Both the position numbers and the translations under genes were made by a program. Positions 36,704-45,358 of a stretch of 64,000 nt of DNA are shown one piece after another (within the stretch, counting starts at the first letter, position 1; every line of letters begins with the position of its first letter). The notes beneath the pieces are model-generated. The model ran no database searches, was not told where the DNA came from, and saw only the letters and a list, made by a program, of their open reading frames with translations. The DNA is from Geomonas sp. Red32 (lineage in GTDB: Bacteria; Desulfobacterota; Desulfuromonadia; Geobacterales; Geobacteraceae), in contig NZ_JAKLOY010000002.1 in NCBI RefSeq assembly GCF_023652955.1, positions 62,001 through 126,000 on the forward strand, read 5' to 3'.

Positions 36704-37666
36704 ATGCGCCGCCTCAACCTGGCGCTTTTGGCGATCGCCGCCGTCGCCCTGGCCGTGCTGCTACGGGGCCTGGACTGGCCCGCGCTCGCCGTCACCCTGG
36801 CCAAGGCGAAGCACCGCTGGCCGCTTCTGCTGATCCCCTACGCCCTGACCACTTTCCTGTGGACCCTTTCCTGGCGCCTGCTCCTGCCGGGGGCGCCGGG
36901 CCGCGTATCGCTGTGGCGTCTTTACCTCCTCAGGCTGGCCGGCGAATCGCTCAACCAGCTCACCCCCACGGCCTCGCTCGGCGGGGAGCCGTTCAAGACC
37001 GTGCGCCTCCAGGCGGCAGGTGTTCCCTGGCAGCAGGCAGCCACCTCGGTCATCATCCACAAGGCCGCCATGGTACTCAGCCTGGTCCTCTACCTGCTGA
37101 TCGGCCTCGCCATGCTCCCCGCGGTGCTCCCGGAGGTTCCCTCCCGGCTCGCCTGGTCCGGCTGGCTCGGGACCGGCGTACTCGCCCTGGCGGGGGGATC
37201 CTTCCTGGTCGTCCAGCGGGCGAGCCCATGCACCTCGCTGCTCAGGATACTCAAGCGGTTCGGCATCTGTCCGGGCTTTCTCCGCAGACGCGAGGAGGCA
37301 CTGGCCTCGCTGGATGCCACCTTGGCGGCCTTCTATCGCCGTCATCCGTGGCTCGCCCTCGGATCCCTGCTGATGTTCCTCCTGGGATGGGCCGCCCACG
37401 CGGCCGAGGTCTACGTAATCTTCGCCGCCCTCGGCCACGGAATCGGCCTGGGTACCGCCCTTTGCCTGGACGCCCTTTCCCAGATGGTGGCTGCCCTCGG
37501 CTTCATGATCCCCGCCTCCCTCGGCGTCCAAGACGGAGGCAACCTGCTATTGGCGCTCGGCTTCCGATTGGGTGCCACCCTCGGGGCCGGTTTCGGGCTC
37601 CTCAGGCGTTTCAGGGAGGCGTTCTGGCTGCTGCTCGGCCTGTTGGCGGTGACGGCGGAGAGGTGA
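36704..37666 (+). CDS. LPG-synthase-type flippase-like membrane protein
   Basis: 320 residues with about eight transmembrane helices, from the ATG at 36704; the earlier frame from 36494 is inside the sulfotransferase. Motifs GESLNQLTPTASLGGEPFKTVRL and WAAHAAEVYVIFAALG match the transmembrane domain of lysylphosphatidylglycerol synthases and HpnL-like proteins, which move lipids across or modify the membrane. No catalytic LPG-synthase domain is present. Between a sulfotransferase and an outer-membrane barrel gene, transfer of a sulfated lipid or lipid-linked product is a fair inference. Confidence 0.82.
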   Translation: MRRLNLALLAIAAVALAVLLRGLDWPALAVTLAKAKHRWPLLLIPYALTTFLWTLSWRLLLPGAPGRVSLWRLYLLRLAGESLNQLTPTASLGGEPFKTVRLQAAGVPWQQAATSVIIHKAAMVLSLVLYLLIGLAMLPAVLPEVPSRLAWSGWLGTGVLALAGGSFLVVQRASPCTSLLRILKRFGICPGFLRRREEALASLDATLAAFYRRHPWLALGSLLMFLLGWAAHAAEVYVIFAALGHGIGLGTALCLDALSQMVAALGFMIPASLGVQDGGNLLLALGFRLGATLGAGFGLLRRFREAFWLLLGLLAVTAER

Positions 37667-37698
37667 TAAAGATCGACACTTGGTTTCCAGGGGATGCG

Positions 37699-38931
37699 AT
37701 GCCGGGTTTTCTCATCATGGTCATGACGCTCCTGCTGACGGGATGCTCCCTCGGGCTTCCCCGCGATTACCTTCCCCCCCCTGTGCAGTCCGATTTCCCC
37801 GACCCGGTCAAGACCGTGGCCATCCCGCTGCCGGTGGTGGCAACGAGCCCCAACGAAGGGATCACCTTCGGCGGGCTGGTCGCCTTTCTCCTCCACGACA
37901 GCCACGACCAGGTGAGCGCGCTGGTCGTCCCCCAGGAGAACTACAACCAGTACTTCGGCTACACCTCCTCGCTCTACGCCGCCTTCTATCCCGAGCCCGA
38001 CCGCAGCTACAAGCTGAACCTCGCCAAGGCAACCACCATCAACGAGGAGCTGAAGTTCCGCTACCAGGACGAACATTTCCTTTTCCCCCGCTTCTACTTA
38101 TCGGCCCATGCCTTCACCTATGCGGACGGCTCGGCCCGCTTCTTCGGCTTCCAGTCCACCTCCCAGAAGAGAAACGAGACGAACTACACCGACCACGAGA
38201 CCGGGATCGCGCTGACCGTCGGCTACCGCCCGGCCTATCCCTTCGAAATCGCCCTCGGCGAGCGCTTCAAGGACGTCGATATCCGCCCAGGAGCGGTGAA
38301 ATCCCTGCCGTTCATCACCGGGGTCTTCTCTCCCGATTACGTTCCGGGGGTGGAGGGATACCATCTCCACGCCCAGAAGCTTTCCGTCCTCTACAACACC
38401 CTGAACTCGTCGGGAATGCCCACCGAAGGCACCTACGGCCGCATCTCCATCGAGAACAGTTCCAAGATGCTCGGCAGCGCCGCCCCTTTCCTCACCTACG
38501 AGGCCGAATTGAAGCTCTACCGCCCCCTCCAGGAGGAGCGCTTCATATCCGTTTTCCGTTTCGCCTTCAACCAGAACGAGGGGAACCGGATCCCCTTCCT
38601 CGAGCAGGCCATCCTGGGAGGGGAGACCACGCTGCGCGGTTACGGGCAGAACCGTTTCGTCGACAAGAGCTACATGCTCGTGAACCTGGAGGAGCGGATC
38701 AGGCTGTTCCGGTGGGAGGTCTTCAAGGTCAAGGCGGACTGGGAGCTCGCCCCCTTCGTCGATCTCGGCACGGTGATGAGATCGCTGGTGGAGGTCAAAC
38801 GGCAGAGCTTCGAGTTCAATCCGGGGATAGGAATCCGGGCGGTGGTGAGGCCAAATATCGTGGGAAGGATCGACGTCGGCTTCGGCAAGGACGGCCCGGC
38901 GGTCTTCGCGGGGCTCGGCTACCCGTTCTAG
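37699..38931 (+). CDS. Omp85/BamA-like surface antigen, outer-membrane barrel lipoprotein
   Basis: 410 residues from the ATG at 37699, where the N-terminus MPGFLIMVMTLLLTGCSLG is a lipoprotein signal with lipobox LTGC; an in-frame GTG at 37663 overlapping the flippase stop is the alternative. The C-terminal half has the Omp85 pattern ILGGETTLRGYGQNRFVDKSY ... LVNLEERIR with ending AVFAGLGYPF. No POTRA domains are seen before it, so it is a short TamA/patatin-type barrel, not BamA. A role in moving or displaying the product of the upstream genes is inferred. Confidence 0.78.
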   Translation: MPGFLIMVMTLLLTGCSLGLPRDYLPPPVQSDFPDPVKTVAIPLPVVATSPNEGITFGGLVAFLLHDSHDQVSALVVPQENYNQYFGYTSSLYAAFYPEPDRSYKLNLAKATTINEELKFRYQDEHFLFPRFYLSAHAFTYADGSARFFGFQSTSQKRNETNYTDHETGIALTVGYRPAYPFEIALGERFKDVDIRPGAVKSLPFITGVFSPDYVPGVEGYHLHAQKLSVLYNTLNSSGMPTEGTYGRISIENSSKMLGSAAPFLTYEAELKLYRPLQEERFISVFRFAFNQNEGNRIPFLEQAILGGETTLRGYGQNRFVDKSYMLVNLEERIRLFRWEVFKVKADWELAPFVDLGTVMRSLVEVKRQSFEFNPGIGIRAVVRPNIVGRIDVGFGKDGPAVFAGLGYPF

Positions 38932-38964
38932 CGGACGTGAGAAATGGGGATATGGGACGAAAAA

Positions 38965-39000
38965 AAGCGGGACCCCGGTGAGGGATCCCGCTTCGTTTTT
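38965..39000. terminator. Bidirectional terminator
   Basis: Stem AAGCGGGA (38965-38972) with TCCCGCTT (38986-38993), extended by CCC/GGG around GGTGA, with an A run on the left and T run on the right, so it can serve both the plus gene ending at 38931 and the minus gene ending at 39025. Confidence 0.85.
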
Positions 39001-39024
39001 CACGGCTGTGGCGAACCTTGGCGG

Positions 39025-40710
39025 CTAGTTGATGGTGCTGCCGGTGGAGCCGGTGCCGGTGGTGGTCTGGCAGTTGATCGGGGACTGGATGGTCACCGCC
39101 GCCGAGTTGCCGGAGACGGCCAGGGTCTTGGTACCCCAGGTCTTGTTGGTCCGGTCGTAGGCGAAGAAGCTGTAGTTGCCCGGCAGCAGGTTGAAGGTGT
39201 AGGTACCGTCGTTGCCGGTCGCGCCGGTGACATTGGCGTGGCTCGAGGTGTTCATCGCCATGACCTGGCCGGAGGGAACCGCGCGGGTCACGCTCGAATC
39301 CTGGATGCAGTACTCGAGAACGGTGATGGTGGTCGGAACCGGTTTCAGGGCAGCGGGTGCCACGTAGTCGAGCGAGATGGCATGGTTCGGCTGTGCGCAC
39401 CAGTCGACGCCGTTGGGGGAGTTGGCGGTGGTGGAGGCGACCACGTTGTTGGCGCTATCGATCAGGTAGAGGTCGAGCTTCTGGCCGGACGGAATCCGGT
39501 ACGCAGTGACGGAGCCGTCGCCGGAGGGCTTGGAACCGCGGTAGAGGAACCCGGCACCGTTGTGGAAGGTGGCCTTGATGGTGAGGGCCAGCTTCTGGGC
39601 GTCGTTGGTCAGGTTAAGGACGCCGGTGCAGGTGTTGGAGTACATCCAGTCGAGGTTCCAGTAGGAGAAGTGGTTGGTGGTGTAGTTGACGTAGAGCTTC
39701 CCGTTCTGGTCCTGCAGCACGGTGCCGAGGACCTGGTCCCCCTGGGCGTCCACCTCGGCTTTCCAGGTAGCGGTGCTCTCGTTGTAGGTCCAGATGGGTA
39801 CCTGGTCGCCGGGAACGACGGCAACGCCGGTCTGGGGGTTGATGGTGCCTGCCGGGATGTCCATCCTGATGGTGAAGGGGGTGTTGGCGGTACGGGCGAC
39901 CTTGCCGGTGGAGTCGGTGACGTTGACCGCCACGAACCCGGCGGTAGCGAAGGAGCCGGCGGTGGCCCCGGCGTTCTGGTTGGCGGCGACGCTCACGTTG
40001 GTCAACCCGCCCGGGAAGTTTTCCATCGGGGTGGAGTTGGCGATGTTGGAGCTGCTGAGCGCGGTGGTCGGCGGAGCGAAGGTGGTCACCGTGGCGGTGA
40101 CGGTGCCGGTCAGCGCGTTGCCGCTGCCGTCCTTAAGGATGGTGCTGGCCGGGATGGTCACCTGGGCGGCGGACCTGGTGGTGTCGGCCGGAGCCACGGT
40201 GGCGGTGATGGGGGCGGCCAGGCCGGTAGTGGCGGAAGCGGCTACCGGAGCGCTGGTGACGGCTGCCAAGCCCGGGGTCGCCGAGGCAGTGTTGGGATCG
40301 ACCAGTTTCACCACGAAGCTGTAGGAACCGACGCTGGCGATGGTAACCTGGGCGGAGCTGGAAACGCGGCCGGTTGCGTTGCCGATCGCAGTCACGGTGA
40401 CCGGGAGGGTGGCGTTGGAGGAGACGTAGAAGCTCACCAGGCCGTTGGCCCCCACGGTGGCGTTGGTCAGGACGGTGCCGCCGGTGTGGTCGGAGTAGAC
40501 GTTGACGTGGTTGCCGTTGGCGTCGGTGGCGGAGAGCGTGACGGTGCCGGAGATCGGTGCGCCGCTGGCATCCGCCAGCACGCCGGAGACGGCGTACTTT
40601 TCAGTGCTGAGAGCCGTCACCTGGTTCATGGTGACCCCCCCTTCGGGGTGGTTGCTGCAGGCCGGCAGGGCCAGCAGTGCTGCGCCGAGACAAAGATAGA
40701 CACGTTTCAT
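39025..40710 (-). CDS. Secreted Ig-like multidomain lipoprotein
   Basis: 561 residues from the ATG at 40710 (MKRVYLCLGAALLALPACSN, lipobox LPAC). The mature protein is rich in Thr, Ser, Ala and Val and consists of beta-sandwich Ig-like repeats: one near residues 40-125 (YAVSGVLADASGAPISGTVTLSATD), a second in 155-300, a domain around IWTYNESTATWKAEVD as in FAM171/carboxypeptidase-regulatory-type modules, and a last one (TGNDGTYTFNLLPGNYSFFAYD). It lacks catalytic motifs. A surface-anchored structural or adhesion role is suggested. The upstream 72-base in-frame extension has no signal peptide. Confidence 0.75.
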   Translation of the reverse strand: MKRVYLCLGAALLALPACSNHPEGGVTMNQVTALSTEKYAVSGVLADASGAPISGTVTLSATDANGNHVNVYSDHTGGTVLTNATVGANGLVSFYVSSNATLPVTVTAIGNATGRVSSSAQVTIASVGSYSFVVKLVDPNTASATPGLAAVTSAPVAASATTGLAAPITATVAPADTTRSAAQVTIPASTILKDGSGNALTGTVTATVTTFAPPTTALSSSNIANSTPMENFPGGLTNVSVAANQNAGATAGSFATAGFVAVNVTDSTGKVARTANTPFTIRMDIPAGTINPQTGVAVVPGDQVPIWTYNESTATWKAEVDAQGDQVLGTVLQDQNGKLYVNYTTNHFSYWNLDWMYSNTCTGVLNLTNDAQKLALTIKATFHNGAGFLYRGSKPSGDGSVTAYRIPSGQKLDLYLIDSANNVVASTTANSPNGVDWCAQPNHAISLDYVAPAALKPVPTTITVLEYCIQDSSVTRAVPSGQVMAMNTSSHANVTGATGNDGTYTFNLLPGNYSFFAYDRTNKTWGTKTLAVSGNSAAVTIQSPINCQTTTGTGSTGSTIN

Positions 40711-41363
40711 GATAAGGCCTCCTGTATTAAACTCGATGGAATAGTGGCATTTCAATTGATTCATCAACGTTGATGCAATCAACCGTGACGAAGAACTGTA
40801 CCAGTGGATGCAACCATGCTGAAAAAGGCGAGACCGCAGAGGGGGAGAGGATGCGGAGGGACAGGTATAGAAATTAGAAATATCTATATCACTGACAAAT
40901 CCCGTTTTATTTTGCCCTGTTGAGAGATGGAGGCGACCTGCTGATACTGCTAAGCTATAAAAATAGCGACACTTTATCTTTCTATGAACTCCATGTCAAG
41001 ATCGAAATAGGTATGCTCGGCCCTTTTCCAGTGTGACGGACAAGCAGCCGCAAATTCTCCTCTGTCCCTCCCGGGCACAAATTGCGCGCCCAAAAACTAT
41101 CATCTTGATGACATTACAGCGACTTTAGCCTGAACCAACGTCGCCGGAGCGATATTCCGGTATCAGTCGCGGTTGCCCGGATCGGGTGCAATCCCCCGCC
41201 GACCACGACAGCCTCCCGCCGTGGGAAATATTGCCCCTTCTCGGAGAGATATAATTAAATCCGCGCCGGAAGCTCCCCCCATCCCTTTGCAGCTCTCATG
41301 TGCCGCCCCCCATTCTCCCCTACGCGAGACCCCGCTCTCCCGCGCGCTCCCGGCTCTCTCCGG

Positions 41364-41391
41364 TTGCGTTCCCCCTCGGTACCGTTATACT
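41364..41391 (+). promoter_or_regulatory. Putative sigma-70 promoter of the ASK1-like gene
   Basis: TTGCGT at 41364-41369, a 16-base spacer, and a near-consensus TATACT at 41386-41391. The transcript would start near 41398 with a leader of about 100 bases. Confidence 0.6.
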
Positions 41392-41448
41392 TTCGGGGTC
41401 CCCAGATACTCATAAATACCCGGCCCTTGCCGTATTAACCTTCCCAGT

Positions 41449-41480
41449 CGCCGGCCGGACCCGTGCCGGTCCGGCCGGCG
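41449..41480 (+). promoter_or_regulatory. 13-bp GC-rich hairpin in the leader of the ASK1-like gene
   Basis: CGCCGGCCGGACC (41449-41461) pairs perfectly with GGTCCGGCCGGCG (41468-41480) around the loop CGTGCC. It ends 19 bases before the ATG at 41500 and so would sit just upstream of the ribosome site (GAGAG). No T run follows. It may control translation or mRNA stability. Confidence 0.6.
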
Positions 41481-41499
41481 GTGCAGCCAACGAGAGCGC

Positions 41500-42846
41500 A
41501 TGGCAATGACCCAGAAAATCTGTCTGATCCTGATGCCTTTCGACAAGCGTAAGGACGCCTCGGGGCGCGTGATCGACTTCCAGGCGGTGTACGAACGGCT
41601 GGTGGTCCCCGCGGTGGAGGCGGCGGGGCTCTACCCGGTGCGAGGCGGACAGGGACGCACTGGCGGGATCGAAGAGCACCTCCTGGAGCGCCTTACCCTC
41701 TGCGACCACGCGCTGGTTGATCTGACCGCCGCCGACCCCGCCGTTTTCTACCAACTGGGGGTCCGTCACGCCCTCAAGCGGCGCTCGACGCTCCTCATCT
41801 ACGCGCTCGAGAGGGGGCAGGTCCCCCTCGACGTCCAGCGGCTCGAGGCGGTCCCCTACCGGCTTTCTCCCCAGGGACAGCCCGAATACGAGGCCAAGTA
41901 CCGCACCCTCATCACCGACCGGTTGAAAAACCAGGAACAAACCGACGAAAGCCCGCTGTTCCCCCTCATGGAGCGGATACCGAAGCGGGGAGGGGAGTCG
42001 CTGGCCAGGCTCTGCGAGCAGGTCCGGCAGGAGGCCGCGCTTTGGGACCGCCTGGAGCGTGCCCGCCAGGAAGGGGGCGAGGCGGTCCGGGGAGTAGCCC
42101 AACAGATAGGGAACACGGTGCAGGCGGAACCTGGACTGGTGCTCGAACTCTTCTTCGCCTACCGGCAAGTCCGCTGGTGGTCGGAGATGGTCGAGCTGGT
42201 GAAGCGGATGCCACCCGAGCTGGCGGACTCCATACTCGTGCAGGAACAGCTCTCCTTGGCCCTCAACCGGATGGGAAGCGGGGTAGAGGCCGAGCAGACC
42301 ATGCGGGACCTGATATCCCGCCGCGGGCAGAGCAGCGTGAGCTACGGGAAACTGGGAAGGATACTGAAGTACCAGTGGGAAAAGACGCTGGAGCAGGGAA
42401 ATCGCCAGCAGGCCAAGGAGCTCCTCGAGAAGGCCGCCACCGCGTACCTCAAGGGGTTCGAGGCCGACTGGCGCGACACCTATGCGGGGGTGAACGCGGT
42501 CACGCTAATGGAGCTCAAGCAGCCGGCCGACCCGCGACGGCGCGAGATTCTCCCGGTGGTGCATTACGCGGTGGAGCAGAGCATCAGGTCGGGGGCGGCC
42601 GATTACTGGGATTTCGCCACCCTGCTCGAACTGGCGGTGCTCTCCTGTGATGAGGCGAAGGGGATCGATGCCTTGGGGAGGAGCCTCGCCCGGGTCCGCG
42701 AAGCGTGGGAGCCGCAGACCACGGCCAAGAAGCTCAAACTGATCAGGGATGCCCGACTGGGGCGCGGTGCGGAGTGCCCGAGCTGGGCGGACGCCGCCAT
42801 GGAAAAGCTCCTGGAGGCGGCCGCCCGCTGGGGTGGAAACGGGTAA
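41500..42846 (+). CDS. ASK1-like protein: deoxyribosyltransferase-like (DRHyd) domain plus TRAF-binding TPR-like domain
   Basis: 448 residues, no signal peptide. Residues 5-125 are a nucleoside-deoxyribosyltransferase-like fold: ICLILMPFDKR, FQAVYERLVVPAVEAAGL, LCDHALVDLTAADPAVFYQLGVRHAL. Known enzymes have Glu at the YELG position; here it is Gln85, as ASK1 kinases have His (FYHLGVRESF, from memory), so catalysis is doubtful. Residues 160-400 resemble the TRAF-binding domain of ASK1 (DUF4071/TPR-S): PGLVLELFFAYRQVRWWSEMVELVKRMP and LSLALNRMG. Bacterial proteins of this layout are discussed as conflict or signalling proteins. No partner gene adjoins; the SCP2-like gene is opposite and ends one base away. 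Confidence 0.8.
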   Translation: MAMTQKICLILMPFDKRKDASGRVIDFQAVYERLVVPAVEAAGLYPVRGGQGRTGGIEEHLLERLTLCDHALVDLTAADPAVFYQLGVRHALKRRSTLLIYALERGQVPLDVQRLEAVPYRLSPQGQPEYEAKYRTLITDRLKNQEQTDESPLFPLMERIPKRGGESLARLCEQVRQEAALWDRLERARQEGGEAVRGVAQQIGNTVQAEPGLVLELFFAYRQVRWWSEMVELVKRMPPELADSILVQEQLSLALNRMGSGVEAEQTMRDLISRRGQSSVSYGKLGRILKYQWEKTLEQGNRQQAKELLEKAATAYLKGFEADWRDTYAGVNAVTLMELKQPADPRRREILPVVHYAVEQSIRSGAADYWDFATLLELAVLSCDEAKGIDALGRSLARVREAWEPQTTAKKLKLIRDARLGRGAECPSWADAAMEKLLEAAARWGGNG

Positions 42847-42847
42847 A

Positions 42848-43177
42848 TCAGGAGCGGGCGAATTTCCCGAAGGCCTGCAAAAACTGCGGGAGGAGCAAAG
42901 GAGCGCTCGCCTGGATCTTGCCGCTGAGAAAGTCCATGATCCCCGGCTGGTAACCGTCGAACCAGATCTTATGGAACATCTGCTGGCTGGTCTTGCAGCT
43001 GCAGTCCGCATCGCCGCCGGCGTTTCCTCTATCGACCGAGTAACAATCCGCGTCCACCGTGACGGTGAAGGTCTCCTCGTCCATGGAGAAGCGGAAAACG
43101 GTCTTCCTGGCGAACACCCCCTTGGTAAACAAAGGCCCCATCTGCTTTATCAGGTCGTCAACTACCGAGTTGGACAT
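42848..43177 (-). CDS. SCP2-like sterol-carrier domain protein
   Basis: 109 residues from the ATG at 43177, with GGGGAGT upstream; the frame runs open to 44059 but that part lies opposite the ligase gene and has no start support. The segments VFRFSMDEETFTVTVDADCYSVDRGN and DADCSCKTSQQMFHKIWFDGYQPGIMDFLSGKIQASAP fit the SCP2 lipid-binding fold (typical ending GKIxxxGd). It faces the acyl-CoA ligase gene divergently and could bind acyl-CoAs or other lipids. Confidence 0.75.
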   Translation of the reverse strand: MSNSVVDDLIKQMGPLFTKGVFARKTVFRFSMDEETFTVTVDADCYSVDRGNAGGDADCSCKTSQQMFHKIWFDGYQPGIMDFLSGKIQASAPLLLPQFLQAFGKFARS

Positions 43178-43399
43178 CAAGTACTCCCCTATATAGATAA
43201 TCCGGCGGCCCCGCCGCCGGAACTCCGGCCAAGCCGCGGGCGTCCCTGACGGGAACCGGCCGGTCCCGAAGGAAGGGAGATCATAGTTATCCTTTCCGCG
43301 GCTGTCAATCGGTAGCTTTACCCCGGCAGTCGCCCCCCCGAAATTGACGGCGGACGCACTCCCGTATATCATTAAAATCAGAGGGAGTTCTCGGGATCG

Positions 43400-45259
<1,860 letters not shown>

Positions 45260-45358
45260 AAGCAGGAGTGGCTTTGAAAACGTGGATGCCTGGAATACTC
45301 TCCGTGGCGCCTCCGGCAGCGTGGCACCATCGGCAAACGTAAACAAGTTGGGGGTGTT

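Larger units (their letters stand above)
40711..41499. other. 789-base gene-free region upstream of the ASK1-like gene
   Basis: No convincing gene in either strand. The only notable items are a promoter at 41364-41391 and a hairpin at 41449-41480, both listed separately. A stretch around 41171-41215 (GGGTGCAATCC and CGACCACGACAGCC) slightly recalls cobalamin-riboswitch blocks but is incomplete. The first 250 bases are AT-richer. Confidence 0.5.

Noticed and set aside
36859-37698. N-terminal 280 residues of a plus-strand frame leading to the Omp85-like protein
   Set aside because: This part overlaps the flippase gene in another frame and is low-complexity Arg/Pro-rich; the lipoprotein signal at 37699 marks the real start.
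41171-41215. Cobalamin-riboswitch-like words GGGTGCAATCC and CGACCACGACAGCC
   Set aside because: The GGGAA block and the second half of the fold are missing, it lies upstream of the likely promoter of the ASK1-like gene, and the downstream gene has no B12 link.
41173-41415. An 80-residue frame in the intergenic region before the ASK1-like gene
   Set aside because: No ribosome site, no known fold, and the strong promoter lies inside it.
45315-45345. Sigma-54 promoter candidate near TGGCACC before the FadN-type gene
   Set aside because: The distance from GG to GC is two bases too short for a sigma-54 site.
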